Shown in pieces: positions 17,089 to 25,599 of a DNA stretch of 64,000 nucleotides. The position numbers and the translations under genes were made by a program. This DNA comes from Erythrobacter aurantius. GTDB lineage: Bacteria; Pseudomonadota; Alphaproteobacteria; Sphingomonadales; Sphingomonadaceae. The notes under the pieces are model-generated. The model made no database searches, had not been told where the DNA came from, and worked only from the letters and a program-made list of their open reading frames with translations. How positions within the stretch are numbered: the first letter of the stretch is position 1; each line of letters starts with the position of its first letter. The DNA lies in contig NZ_CP090949.1 of assembly GCF_023823125.1 (NCBI RefSeq), positions 2,132,001 through 2,196,000 on the forward strand. Reading direction: 5' to 3'.

Positions 17089-17949
17089 GTGAACACACCG
17101 TCTTCTGAATCCGTACCCGTCAAAGCACTTGATCCGGGTCTCTATATTGTCGCGACGCCGATTGGCAATCTTGGCGACATAACGATGCGTGCTGTCGACG
17201 TATTGCGTGGCGTGAGCGTTGTCGCATGCGAAGACAAGCGTGTGACCGGGAAATTGCTCAAGCACATCGGGGTGCAAAAGCGCCTCATTGCCTATCACGA
17301 GCATTCGATCCGTCAGGTCGAGGACGAAATACTGGACATGCTCCACCGTGAGAGCGTTGCCCTTGTCAGTGATGCGGGGACGCCGCTGATTTCCGATCCG
17401 GGCTGGCAATTGGTGAAGCGCGCAAAGGACGCGGGCTATATGGTCACCGCTATTCCCGGGCCGAGCGCGCTGATAGCCGCGCTGGTCCAATCGGGCCTGA
17501 ATAATCGGCGCTTCCTTTTCGGAGGTTTCATGCCCCGGACAGACGAGGGGAGAGCCAATTGCCTGCGCGAAGTCGGCGACCTGTATTGCACCGTCATCTT
17601 ATACGAAACCGGGCCGCGGCTGACAAAGAGTCTCAAGATCATGGCCGAGCTGTGGCCAAACCGCGAAATCGCGGTCGCCCGCGAGTTGACCAAGCTTTAC
17701 GAGGAATGCCGCAGCGGGACCGCAGAAGAATTGCTTGAACACTACACTGCACATCCGCCCAAAGGCGAGATCGTGCTGATGGCAGGCCCGCCCATCACGA
17801 TCGTACCGGAAGAGCACGATGTCGAGACCATGCTGCGCGGTTTGCTCAAGACGGAGAAGCCGAGCCAGGCCGCGACGAGAGTTGCAAAGTTCACCGGGCG
17901 CGACCGCAAGGAACTCTACAAGATGGCTCTGAGGCTTAAGGCCGAATGA
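17089..17949 (+). CDS. rsmI: 16S rRNA (cytidine(1402)-2'-O)-methyltransferase
   Basis: SAM-dependent 2'-O-methylation of C1402 in the ribosomal decoding centre. The tetrapyrrole-methylase-like fold is evident from LYIVATPIGNLGDIT at the N-terminus, SDAGTPLISDPG, AIPGPSALIAAL and the later YETGPRL. The best start is GTG 17089 (then Asn-Thr-Pro); the open frame reaches back to a TTG at 17053 in the narrow divergent gap to the LpoA-like gene. It overlaps the yraN gene by four bases. The length of 286 residues is normal for the family. Confidence 0.94.
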   Translation: MNTPSSESVPVKALDPGLYIVATPIGNLGDITMRAVDVLRGVSVVACEDKRVTGKLLKHIGVQKRLIAYHEHSIRQVEDEILDMLHRESVALVSDAGTPLISDPGWQLVKRAKDAGYMVTAIPGPSALIAALVQSGLNNRRFLFGGFMPRTDEGRANCLREVGDLYCTVILYETGPRLTKSLKIMAELWPNREIAVARELTKLYEECRSGTAEELLEHYTAHPPKGEIVLMAGPPITIVPEEHDVETMLRGLLKTEKPSQAATRVAKFTGRDRKELYKMALRLKAE

Positions 17950-18302
17950 CCGAAAAGCGCGTCATCGCAGACCGCAAAGGCCGCGAGGGCGAGGCGATGG
18001 CGGCGCAATGGCTGATGCAGCAGGGCTGGCAGGTGGTCGACGACCGCGTCAAAACGAAACTTGGCGAGATTGACCTGATCGCCCGCAAGCCGGGTATTGT
18101 CGCCTTCATAGAGGTAAAGTGGCGCAAGCGTGCAAGCGATCTCGACACAGCCATCGACGAACACCGCCTTTCCCGCGTCGCCGCCGCGGTCGAGGCTGTC
18201 GCGCACGAATATGCCGGGGATGGCGAAGACATTTCGATCGACGTCATACTCCTTGCACCCGGCAGCAGGCCACGCCACATCCCCAACGCCTGGATGCCTT
18301 AG
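17946..18302 (+). CDS. YraN family (UPF0102) endonuclease-like protein
   Basis: A 118-residue protein of the UPF0102 family, a predicted Holliday-junction-resolvase-like nuclease fold of unknown role. The conserved core is present: GEAMAAQWLMQQGW, then KLGEIDLIARKPG and FIEVKWRK, matching the GEIDLI...FVEVK nuclease pattern with Glu, Asp and Lys. The start overlaps the rsmI stop (ATGA). The order rsmI-yraN-gshB is common in alphaproteobacteria, which supports all three calls. Confidence 0.92.
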   Translation: MTEKRVIADRKGREGEAMAAQWLMQQGWQVVDDRVKTKLGEIDLIARKPGIVAFIEVKWRKRASDLDTAIDEHRLSRVAAAVEAVAHEYAGDGEDISIDVILLAPGSRPRHIPNAWMP

Positions 18303-18310
18303 GAAGTCAT

Positions 18311-19264
18311 ATGTCCCTGAAAATCGCGGTCCAGATGGACCCCATCGAATCCATCAACATCAAGGGCGACAGCAGTTTCGCGCTGATGCTGGCCGCGCAG
18401 AAACGCGGGTATGAGGTGTTCGAATACCATGTCGAAAGCCTGACGCTGGATGCCGATGACCGGCTCTATGCGCAATGCTACCCGGTGAAGGTGCGGCGCG
18501 TGGTGGGCGATCATTTCGAAAAGGGCGAGGCGCAGCGGCTTGATCTGGGGCGCGATATCGACGTGGTGCTGATGCGGCAGGACCCGCCGTTCCACATGGG
18601 CTACATCACCGCCACCCATCTGCTTGAGCGGATCAAGGGCGAAACACTGGTGGTCAACGATCCCGCCAATGTCCGCAATGCGCCGGAAAAGGTGATGGTG
18701 CTCGATTATCGCCGCTTCATGCCGCCCACTTTGGTGACGCGCAGCGTCGACGAAGTGCGCCGCTTCATGGCGGAGCACGGCGCGGTGGTGGTGAAGCCGA
18801 TCCACGGCAATGGCGGCAAGGCGATCTTCCGCGTGCCCGAAAGCGGCGACAACCTGACGGCGTTGTTCGAGGTGTTCAACCAGACCTGGCCAGAACCGCA
18901 CATGGTCCAGCCCTTCCTTCCCGAAGTGGCAGAAGGCGACAAACGCATCGTGCTGATCGATGGTGAGATTGCGGGCGCGATCAACCGTATTCCGGGCAAG
19001 GGCGAGTTCCGATCAAACCTTGCCATGGGCGGCAGTGCGCAGAAAACGGGCCTGACCGAGCGCGAGGTGGAAATTTGCGAAGCTCTGGGCCCGGATCTGA
19101 AGCGCCTCGGCCTGACCTTCGTCGGGATCGACGTGATCGGCGGCAAGTGGCTGACCGAAATCAACGTGACTTCGCCGACCGGGATCGTCGCGATTTCGGA
19201 GTTTGACGGAACCGACCTGCCGGGGATGATCTGGGACGCGATTGAGGCGCGGTTGCAGCTGTAA
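18311..19264 (+). CDS. gshB: glutathione synthase
   Basis: ATP-grasp enzyme that joins gamma-glutamylcysteine and glycine, the second step of glutathione synthesis. The 317 residues match the bacterial GshB length. Visible are an N-terminal MDPIESINIKGDSSFALML, RQDPPFHMGYI, the ATP-grasp VVVKPIHGNGGKAIF and the C-terminal INVTSPTGI. The ATG has AGGAAG a few bases upstream, nine bases after yraN. The last 22 codons (19199-19264) occur again in a diverged copy at 20023-20088, so the 3' end has been involved in a rearrangement. Confidence 0.96.
   Translation: MSLKIAVQMDPIESINIKGDSSFALMLAAQKRGYEVFEYHVESLTLDADDRLYAQCYPVKVRRVVGDHFEKGEAQRLDLGRDIDVVLMRQDPPFHMGYITATHLLERIKGETLVVNDPANVRNAPEKVMVLDYRRFMPPTLVTRSVDEVRRFMAEHGAVVVKPIHGNGGKAIFRVPESGDNLTALFEVFNQTWPEPHMVQPFLPEVAEGDKRIVLIDGEIAGAINRIPGKGEFRSNLAMGGSAQKTGLTEREVEICEALGPDLKRLGLTFVGIDVIGGKWLTEINVTSPTGIVAISEFDGTDLPGMIWDAIEARLQL
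19199..19264 (+). repeat. gshB 3'-end repeat, copy 1 (within gshB)
   Basis: The last 21 codons plus stop of gshB. Compared with copy 2 at 20023-20088, the first 19 codons encode the same peptide (starting EFDGTDLPGMIWD) with six synonymous third-base changes in 57 bases. The final two codons and the stop codon differ. Confidence 0.9.
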
Positions 19265-19338
19265 GCGCGGCTTCAATCGGGCTATTCCGGAACGCAAGAA
19301 GCTGGATTCATTGCGAGCTTGAGCTTTCAGTTGCATCG

Positions 19339-19354
19339 CCCGGCGAGGGCCGGG
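19339..19354. other. short hairpin before sulfotransferase-like gene
   Basis: CCCGGC-GAGG-GCCGGG: a perfect six-pair stem with a four-base loop in the 104-base gap between gshB and the sulfotransferase-like gene. No T run follows, so it is not a standard terminator. It could slow readthrough from the gshB operon. Confidence 0.35.
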
Positions 19355-19368
19355 TATCGTCGGGTGCG

Positions 19369-20004
19369 ATGGACAATTCATCGGAAGTCGGTTTCTTGCC
19401 GGTCGTCTGTGTGATTGGCAGCTGGTCATCCGGAACCACAGCGGTAACCGGTTTTCTGGCTCGACTTGGCGCGTATTCCTGCCCACCGCATTTCCGGACC
19501 AACGATCCTTTGACGCCCGACAGTCATGAATCGATCGAACTGAGAAACCGGCTGCTCAGGATTTATGATGAGCAGACCTTGCGGCGGATAGGCCAGCCCG
19601 AATTGCTTTTGGCGTGGCTGCGGCCGTGGCTCGTTGAGGAGTCGGCCAAGGCAAGACTCCAAGGATGCACGCATATCGTTATCAAGCACCCCTTGCTCGC
19701 CACGCTCGTCAGCCTGCTGGTAGAGGTGTGCAACCCGACCTTTGTAGTGGTAACCAGGCCGTTGCCAGCCATTGAGCGAACCCGCCTAAGGCGTAACTGG
19801 CCTGAGGTGTACGGAGCCAAGGGAGCACCCGCGATCTACTCCACCGCCTTGAATTGCCTCATTGATGCACAGCAAAGCTTCCTGACAATCGCCTTTGCCG
19901 ATTTCCTTGCTTCTAATGCGACCCGGGATTTTCTGGTTCGGACGCTGGAACTCACTCCGAGCGAGAGCCAGCGGCAGTCAGCCGAAGCGTGGCTGCGTCC
20001 GTAA
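19369..20004 (+). CDS. sulfotransferase-like P-loop protein
   Basis: A 211-residue protein opening with VVCVIGSWSSGTTAVTGFLARLG, which resembles the PAPS-binding 5' phosphosulfate loop of sulfotransferases. A later FVVVTRPLPAIERTRLR looks like the 3'-phosphate-binding segment. It is shorter than most sulfotransferases and the acceptor is unknown. Base composition looks lower in GC than in neighbouring genes. It sits between gshB and a second, diverged copy of the gshB 3' end, which suggests insertion or acquisition. The ATG at 19369 has no clear ribosome site. No sulfate-activation gene is nearby. Confidence 0.7.
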   Translation: MDNSSEVGFLPVVCVIGSWSSGTTAVTGFLARLGAYSCPPHFRTNDPLTPDSHESIELRNRLLRIYDEQTLRRIGQPELLLAWLRPWLVEESAKARLQGCTHIVIKHPLLATLVSLLVEVCNPTFVVVTRPLPAIERTRLRRNWPEVYGAKGAPAIYSTALNCLIDAQQSFLTIAFADFLASNATRDFLVRTLELTPSESQRQSAEAWLRP

Positions 20005-20022
20005 GAAAAGGCGGATTGTGGA

Positions 20023-20088
20023 GAGTTTGACGGGACCGATCTGCCCGGAATGATCTGGGATGCGATTGAGGCGCGTTTGGCAATTTAG
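20023..20088 (+). pseudogene. remnant of gshB 3' end (repeat copy 2)
   Basis: A 66-base piece encoding the last 21 residues of glutathione synthase plus a stop. Nineteen codons are identical in peptide to the gshB C-terminus, with six synonymous changes, then Ala-Ile-TAG instead of Gln-Leu-TAA. It has no upstream coding part of gshB. The synonymous-only differences show that it derives from a gshB allele that evolved under selection, not from a fresh duplication. Confidence 0.85.
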
Positions 20089-20100
20089 CAGGCTGGATCG

Positions 20101-20289
20101 CTAGCTATTCTTATCGGCAATCCGTTGAAGAGCGCCGGCATCGTAAGCTTCCATATAACGTCTTGCTGGTTCTCCACCTAACAACATCATCGCCTTTGAG
20201 GGTGACTTGCCAGATCGTCCGTCTTGAAATCCAGCCTCTCGATCCATGAAAGCCAAACCCAGCTTTGCGATTGAATCTATACGTGACAT
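20101..20289 (-). CDS. small hypothetical protein (62 residues)
   Basis: Starts at ATG 20289 with AGGAGG seven bases upstream, an unusually clear ribosome site that decides the start over the TTG at 20310. The product begins MSRIDSIAKLGLAFMDREAG and continues with a basic, Gly/Ser-rich middle and ARRYMEAYDAGALQ near the end. It has no membrane segment or signal peptide and I recognise no family. It lies in the lower-GC patch after the gshB remnant. It is on the same strand as xerC, which ends 51 bases upstream. Confidence 0.6.
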   Translation of the reverse strand: MSRIDSIAKLGLAFMDREAGFQDGRSGKSPSKAMMLLGGEPARRYMEAYDAGALQRIADKNS

Positions 20290-20340
20290 CAGGAAGCCTC
20301 CTACGGTCAACGTATATTATCATTGAATGGCTGTATCGAT

Positions 20341-21240
20341 CTACCCCTTCTTCGCCCGTGGATGTGCGTTGCGATAGTTCTCCAGCAGGCTGGCCGCATC
20401 AACCTTGGTGTAGATTTGCGTCGAACCCAAAGAAGCATGTCCGAGCAATTCCTGCAAACTTCGCAGATCTGCTCCTGCCCCCAGCAGATGCGTTGCGAAT
20501 GAATGGCGCAAGGCATGGGGGGTTGCCGTATCGGGCAGGCCCAGCGCGCGCCTTGCCCGGGCCATCGCCTTTTGGACCATGCCTTGTGACAGTGCGCCGC
20601 CCTTGGCTCCGCGAAACAGCGGTTCCTTGGGCTCAAGCGGGTAGGGGCAGGCCTTGGCATATTCCGCGACGGCCTGCCGCGTGATGGGGAGGATCGGGAC
20701 CAGCCGCTGTTTGCCGCCCTTGCCGGTGACTTGCAGCGTCTCCCCCAGCACCGCGTCACGGCCCGTCAGCGAAAGCGCCTCCGCGATCCGCAGGCCGCTG
20801 CCATACATCAGCAGCAACACCGCCCGGTCGCGCGCGCCGATCCAGTCCTCGGCAGCCGTCCCGTCGACCAGATCGGCAAGGTTCACCGCTTCATCGGGGG
20901 TGACAGGGCGGGGCAGTCCCTTCTTGAGGCGCGGTCCGCGCAGGCGCGGGGCGGCAGGATCAGGGTCGCCGCTTTCGGATCGGGCATAGGCGATAAACGC
21001 CTTCAGCGCCGAAAGTTCGCGCGCGGCGCTGGCATTGGCGAGGCCTTCTGCCCGGCGCGCGGCGAGATGGGTGCGCAGGTCGCTCCCTTCGAGGCTCGCG
21101 ATCGCCTCCCAATCCTCCAGCTCGCGAGCCGCCATGATACGCTGCGCCGCGCTGACATAGGCGCGGACGGTGTGGGGGGATCGGCGGCGGGCGTCGGTCA
21201 GATGGCTGCGCCATTGTTCGAGGATATCGGCGGCGCTCAT
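20341..21240 (-). CDS. xerC: tyrosine recombinase XerC
   Basis: Site-specific recombinase acting with XerD to resolve chromosome dimers at dif. An N-terminal SAM-like DNA-binding domain (about 1-95) precedes the catalytic domain with all six residues: R151 (SGLRIAEAL), K174, H242 and R245 (HALRHSFAT), H268 (LLGHASL) and the nucleophile Y277 (TQIYTKV). The 299 residues match the Xer family. The place at the end of a housekeeping operon, overlapping hemW by four bases, argues against a phage integrase despite the nearby gshB repeat. Confidence 0.93.
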   Translation of the reverse strand: MSAADILEQWRSHLTDARRRSPHTVRAYVSAAQRIMAARELEDWEAIASLEGSDLRTHLAARRAEGLANASAARELSALKAFIAYARSESGDPDPAAPRLRGPRLKKGLPRPVTPDEAVNLADLVDGTAAEDWIGARDRAVLLLMYGSGLRIAEALSLTGRDAVLGETLQVTGKGGKQRLVPILPITRQAVAEYAKACPYPLEPKEPLFRGAKGGALSQGMVQKAMARARRALGLPDTATPHALRHSFATHLLGAGADLRSLQELLGHASLGSTQIYTKVDAASLLENYRNAHPRAKKG

Positions 21241-22388
21241 GCCCGCACCAGATCGTCTGCCACCAGCGCTTCGATCAGCGTGTTGAGCACGCCCATGCCC
21301 TGCGGCTCTACCCCGATGCGGCTGCCGCGCTGCCAGACGAAGCCGAGATCGGTGTAGGTCGCCAGCGCCTTGGCATTGAGCATGGTTGAACGCGGGCGTT
21401 CAAACCGCCATTCGAGCGCGGCCAGATCAATCCCTTCGGCCAGGCGCAGGCCCATAAGCAGCGCTTCGGAAATCTGCTCGTCTGGCGAAAGCATGGTCTG
21501 CTCGGCGATGCCATGCCTGCGTCCGCTCACCGCTGTCAGGAAATTCTCGGGCTTCTTGTGCCGGACAGTCGCAAAACCGCCGCGCCGGCCGTGCGCGCCG
21601 GGACCGATCCCGGCGTAATCCTGATAGCGCCAATAGGTGAGGTTATGGCGGCTCTCCTCGCCCGGCCTCGCGTGATTGCTTATTTCATAAGCGGGCAGTC
21701 CCGCCTCGCCGGTGATCTGGCGGGTGAGGGCATAAAGATCAGCGGCACGATCATCGTCGAGAGGGGTGAAGCGGCCCAGTCGCACATCGGTTTCAAAGCG
21801 TGTCCCCGGCTCGATGGTCAGCTGGTACAGCGACAGATGCGAAGTGCCGAAACCGAGCGCGCGATTGAGCTGCGCCTCCCATTGCTCCGGGGTCTGATCG
21901 GGCAGGGCATAGATCAGGTCGAAACTGACCCGTTGAAAGTGCTCTTGCGCGGTTTCTAACGCCTTCAGCGCCTCTTCAGCCCCGTGAAGCCGCCCTAGCC
22001 AGAGCAGGGTTTCATCCTCCAGCGACTGCACGCCGAGCGAGACGCGGTTGATCCCAACAAGCGAAAGATCGGCGAAATTGGCGGCTTCGACAGAGGAAGG
22101 ATTGGCCTCCAGCGTAATCTCTATATCGGGGCTAAACCCCCATAATGATTGTGCTTCTTGCAGCAGCATCGCAACCAGCGCAGGCGGCATCAGCGAAGGC
22201 GTGCCACCGCCGAAGAAGATCGAGGTAAGGCTTTCCCCGCCCGCTACCGCCGCTTCCGCGCGCATATCGGCCAGCAAGGCAGCCTCCCACGAGGCGACAT
22301 CGACTTTGTCCCGGACATGCGAGTTGAAGTCGCAATAGGGGCATTTCTTCGCGCAGAAGGGCCAGTGAATGTAGAGCGCGCGGGCCAT
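21237..22388 (-). CDS. hemW: HemW-like radical SAM heme chaperone
   Basis: Radical SAM protein of the HemW group (formerly called HemN-like), a heme chaperone rather than an oxygen-independent coproporphyrinogen oxidase. The Fe-S cluster motif CxxxCxxC is at C12, C16, C19 (FCAKKCPYCDF), followed by the glycine-rich FFGGGTPSLM and the family segment VSLGVQSLEDETL. The cysteine after the cluster motif that marks true HemN (CxxxCxxCxC) is absent here: the residue after C19 is Asp-Phe. The length of 383 residues is typical. It lies ten bases after rdgB and overlaps xerC by four bases. Confidence 0.93.
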   Translation of the reverse strand: MARALYIHWPFCAKKCPYCDFNSHVRDKVDVASWEAALLADMRAEAAVAGGESLTSIFFGGGTPSLMPPALVAMLLQEAQSLWGFSPDIEITLEANPSSVEAANFADLSLVGINRVSLGVQSLEDETLLWLGRLHGAEEALKALETAQEHFQRVSFDLIYALPDQTPEQWEAQLNRALGFGTSHLSLYQLTIEPGTRFETDVRLGRFTPLDDDRAADLYALTRQITGEAGLPAYEISNHARPGEESRHNLTYWRYQDYAGIGPGAHGRRGGFATVRHKKPENFLTAVSGRRHGIAEQTMLSPDEQISEALLMGLRLAEGIDLAALEWRFERPRSTMLNAKALATYTDLGFVWQRGSRIGVEPQGMGVLNTLIEALVADDLVRA

Positions 22389-22398
22389 GCGCTAAGCT

Positions 22399-23034
22399 TT
22401 AGCGGCCAAACTGATCCGCGACCAGTTTTGCAAAGGCATCGGCGCGGTGGCTGATTGCGTGCTTTTCCTCGGGCGGAATTTCCGCAAAGGTTTCAGAGCC
22501 TTCGCGCTGCTGCGGAACGAAGACGGGATCATAGCCGAAACCCATTTCCCCGCGCGGTGGCCATGTCAGCGAACCGGGGCATGTGCCTTCATAAACGGCG
22601 TGTTCGCCATCGGGCCAAACCAGGGCAAGCACGCAATGAAACGCGGCCGTGCGATCGGCATCGGGCCCGATTGCTTGCAGCATCCCTTCGACCTTACCCA
22701 TCGCCATGTACCAGTCGCGGCCCGGATCGCCTTCGAACCATTGCCGCTCCGCCCAGTCGGCGGTGTATACTCCGGGTCGACCGTCCAGCGCGTCGACGCT
22801 CAACCCGCTGTCATCGGCCAGCGCGGCAAGACCCGAAGCCTGCGCCGCAGCGCGGGCTTTGAGCAGGGCATTCTGGACAAAGGTGGTTCCCGTTTCCGCA
22901 GGCTCGGGCAGGCCGAGCGATCCGGCAGAAATGCACTTGATCCCATAGGGTTCGAGCAGCGCCGAAATCTCTTTCAACTTGCCCGAATTGTGCGTTGCTA
23001 TGACAAGCGAACCACCACCCAGCCTGCGCGTCAT
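22399..23034 (-). CDS. rdgB: RdgB/HAM1 family non-canonical purine NTP pyrophosphatase
   Basis: Hydrolyses dITP, XTP and related deaminated purine nucleotides to keep them out of DNA and RNA. Conserved blocks are [12 protein letters not shown] (nucleotide contacts), [35 protein letters not shown] and [10 protein letters not shown]. The length of 211 residues is normal. Its ATG overlaps the rph stop by four bases, a pairing of rph and rdgB common in bacteria. An alternative start after the first six residues would keep the IATHNSGK block. Confidence 0.95.
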   Translation of the reverse strand: MTRRLGGGSLVIATHNSGKLKEISALLEPYGIKCISAGSLGLPEPAETGTTFVQNALLKARAAAQASGLAALADDSGLSVDALDGRPGVYTADWAERQWFEGDPGRDWYMAMGKVEGMLQAIGPDADRTAAFHCVLALVWPDGEHAVYEGTCPGSLTWPPRGEMGFGYDPVFVPQQREGSETFAEIPPEEKHAISHRADAFAKLVADQFGR

Positions 23035-23744
23035 CTGGTTGCTTCCAACTGTGCGGCAAAGATCCGGTCACAGCCGATCCGCGCGAGCCGAAGCAGGCGC
23101 AGCAAGCCTTCCTCGTCATACGTCGCGCCTTCTGCGGTGGCTTGCACCTCGGCCATCTGACCTCCGGTCAGGAGCACGAAATTGGCATCGGCATCGGCGT
23201 TTGAGTCTTCGTCATAATCCAGATCGAGCACAGGCGTGCCCTTGAAAATGCCGCAAGAAATTGCGGCGACCTGCGCGGTAATCGGATCGTGTTTGATATC
23301 GCCCGCCTTGATCAGCCCGTTGACCGCAAGCCGCAACGCCACCCAAGCACCCGAAATCGCCGCTGTGCGAGTGCCGCCATCCGCTTGGATCACGTCGCAG
23401 TCGAGCGTGATCTGGCGTTCGCCAAGCTTCTGCAAGTCGACCACGGCGCGCAGGCTGCGGCCGATAAGCCGCTGGATTTCCTGCGTACGGCCCGATTGCT
23501 TGCCACGGGCGGCTTCGCGCGCGCCGCGGGTGTGGGTCGCACGCGGGAGCATGGAATACTCGCCCGTGACCCATCCTTCGCCTTTGCCGCGCATCCAAGG
23601 CGGCACGCCCTTTTCGACACTGGCGGTGCACAACACCTTGGTGTCGCCAAAGCTGACTAGACAGGAGCCTTCGGCGTGTTTGGTGAAACCGGTTTCGATG
23701 GTGATGGCGCGCATTTCATCGGGCGCGCGTCCTGAAGGGCGCAT
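23031..23744 (-). CDS. rph: ribonuclease PH
   Basis: Phosphorolytic 3'-to-5' exoribonuclease that trims tRNA 3' ends. Blocks seen: [51 protein letters not shown] and [19 protein letters not shown], with the phosphate- and RNA-binding arginines, and the late [16 protein letters not shown]. The ATG has GGAGA about seven bases upstream. It is the first gene of a minus-strand operon with rdgB, hemW and xerC, and is divergent from the gene leading into hrcA. Confidence 0.96.
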   Translation of the reverse strand: MRPSGRAPDEMRAITIETGFTKHAEGSCLVSFGDTKVLCTASVEKGVPPWMRGKGEGWVTGEYSMLPRATHTRGAREAARGKQSGRTQEIQRLIGRSLRAVVDLQKLGERQITLDCDVIQADGGTRTAAISGAWVALRLAVNGLIKAGDIKHDPITAQVAAISCGIFKGTPVLDLDYDEDSNADADANFVLLTGGQMAEVQATAEGATYDEEGLLRLLRLARIGCDRIFAAQLEATR

Positions 23745-23792
23745 GAGATTCTCCGCTTGGATTGCCGCTGCTGCCTAGCTACCTAGTCGTGC

Positions 23793-24509
23793 GTGAGCAA
23801 AGGCAAATTCAAGCTTTGGGGATTTGTGGGATTGCTGGGCGTCGTTGTGTGTGGCGGCTTGGCCTATGATATCGCCTCAAACGAATGCGCGCGGGCACCC
23901 GATGGGACGTTTCACCTTGCCTTGTGGGATGACGGGTTCGAGCGATATCGGAACCCCGAAAGTGATTGCGATCCCTGGAACGTTGTTGGCGAAGATGCTG
24001 AAATCGCATCGCTTACGATAATTCCATACAGCCACTGGGACCTCGCCCCCGCGCGGCAGGTCATGCTTACCCGCACTGGATCGGTGGCCGTGCTCGAACC
24101 GGTGGATGAATGGGGCGCGGAAGTGAAAGAGATTTTGCGCGTAGATAATGTCGCGTGGGCCCAAAATGCTCTGGGTGATCTGTCTCGCTACGTTCGGTTC
24201 AATCGCGTCATTCCCGATCCGGAAAAAATTGCTGCGATCGTTGAGGATACTGACGGTTTTCGACTGGATGATATGCTTGAGGCACCAAAGGTGGCCTGCA
24301 CGGGCGAAATGTGGGATGGCGGCGGCGTAAGGGTAGAATTGAGCCTGAGCGACGGAACCCGGCGCGAAGCGATTTTCGACACGCATTGCCATTCGCTTGC
24401 AAAAAGCCGTGCGATTGGCGCGTTGTGGGCCGCCCACTCGCGTGGTTTCGAAACCGTCGGTTTTACGGGGGAAGTCTATGTCGAAGCAACGCAACAGGAA
24501 GAGTCATGA
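23793..24509 (+). CDS. hypothetical membrane-anchored protein before hrcA
   Basis: A 238-residue protein with one N-terminal hydrophobic segment (about 9-25) that looks like an uncleaved anchor or signal, then a mostly acidic extracytoplasmic region with five cysteines (near 32, 59, 168, 198 and the segment itself). No family is recognised. The GTG start at 23793 is the only good choice near the promoter region shared with rph. Its TGA overlaps the hrcA start (ATGA), so hrcA translation may be coupled to this gene. Confidence 0.7.
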   Translation: MSKGKFKLWGFVGLLGVVVCGGLAYDIASNECARAPDGTFHLALWDDGFERYRNPESDCDPWNVVGEDAEIASLTIIPYSHWDLAPARQVMLTRTGSVAVLEPVDEWGAEVKEILRVDNVAWAQNALGDLSRYVRFNRVIPDPEKIAAIVEDTDGFRLDDMLEAPKVACTGEMWDGGGVRVELSLSDGTRREAIFDTHCHSLAKSRAIGALWAAHSRGFETVGFTGEVYVEATQQEES

Positions 24510-25582
24510 CGGCCACACCGATCAGAGAACTTACCGACCGCGCACGCGAGATTTTCCGGCTTGTGGTCGAAGGCTATCTGGAAAGCGGGCATCCGGTGGG
24601 GTCCAAGTCGCTGGCCTCCGATGGCGGATTGAACCTGTCACCGGCTTCGATCCGTTCGGTGTTGGCAGAACTCGAAGCGCTCGGGCTGCTGGCGGCTCCG
24701 CACACAAGCGCCGGCCGGATGCCGACTGACGCGGGATTGCGCATTTTTGTCGATGGAATGATGCGGGTGGCGGAACCCACGGCGGACGAGCGCGCGCGGA
24801 TCGAGGCTCGCCTTTCCGAAAGCGGGCCGGTCGAACAGGCGCTGCACCAGACCAGCGTGTTGCTGTCAGAACTCTCCGGTGCAGCCGGGATGGTGATGGT
24901 GCCTACCCGCGAACAGCGCCTTGCCCAGTTCAGCCTTGTAAGCCTGGGGCAGGACAGGGCTCTCGCTGTGCTGGTGGGAGAAGATGGAGGCGTCGAAAAT
25001 CGCATTGTCGAGATCGATGCGAGCATGGCCGGTTCGCTGGAGGCAGCCAGCAATTACATTACATCACGCCTTCTTGGACGTACTCTGGCAGAAGCGGCTG
25101 CGGCCATGCGTTCCGAAATCGCAGCGGGCAAAACCCAACTAGACGATGCGAGCCGCAATCTTGTCGAACGCGGTCTTGCCGTGTGGAGCGAGGATGCCAA
25201 CCAAAGACCGGTCCTGATTGTGCGCGGTGCAGCCAATTTGCTCGACGATGATGCTCTTAACGATATCGAGCGCGTCCGGTCGCTGCTCGAAGATCTTGAG
25301 GACAAGCAATCGGTTTCGGCGCTGTTGGAAAGCGCGCGGGAGGCGGATGCGACCCGGATATTCATTGGCAGCGAAAACCGGTTGTTCGGCCTTTCCGGGT
25401 CCTCTGTCATCGCCTCACCCTATCGTGATCGCGAAGGCAGGGTGGTCGGCGTGGTCGGTGTGATTGGCCCGACGCGCTTGAATTACGCGCGCGTGGTCCC
25501 CATGGTGGATCTCACAGCGCGATCGCTCGGTCGCTCTCTCGAGCGCGCTCCGGGGCGATCGCAGGGCAAACTCATTGCTTGA
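24506..25582 (+). CDS. hrcA: heat-inducible transcription repressor HrcA
   Basis: Repressor that binds CIRCE operators in front of chaperone genes in many bacteria. The N-terminal winged helix is evident (ELTDRAREIFRLVVEGYLES, PVGSKSLA, LSPASIRSVLAELEALG), then the dimerisation and C-terminal domains, ending VIGPTRLNYARVVPMVD. The start ATG 24506 follows GGAAGAG and overlaps the previous stop. The 358 residues fit the family. No CIRCE element (TTAGCACTC-N9-GAGTGCTAA) is seen before dnaK in this window, so its targets probably include groESL elsewhere. grpE follows after 17 bases. Confidence 0.95.
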   Translation: MTATPIRELTDRAREIFRLVVEGYLESGHPVGSKSLASDGGLNLSPASIRSVLAELEALGLLAAPHTSAGRMPTDAGLRIFVDGMMRVAEPTADERARIEARLSESGPVEQALHQTSVLLSELSGAAGMVMVPTREQRLAQFSLVSLGQDRALAVLVGEDGGVENRIVEIDASMAGSLEAASNYITSRLLGRTLAEAAAAMRSEIAAGKTQLDDASRNLVERGLAVWSEDANQRPVLIVRGAANLLDDDALNDIERVRSLLEDLEDKQSVSALLESAREADATRIFIGSENRLFGLSGSSVIASPYRDREGRVVGVVGVIGPTRLNYARVVPMVDLTARSLGRSLERAPGRSQGKLIA

Positions 25583-25599
25583 ATGGAAATTCTGGAAAA

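Noticed and set aside
15356..17092. 578-codon plus-strand open frame opposite parE and the LpoA-like gene
   Set aside because: Antisense to two well-supported genes and without recognisable domains.
20341..21240. Phage or island integrase next to the gshB repeat
   Set aside because: All features fit chromosomal XerC and it is embedded by overlap in the rph-rdgB-hemW operon, so it is not evidence for a mobile element here.
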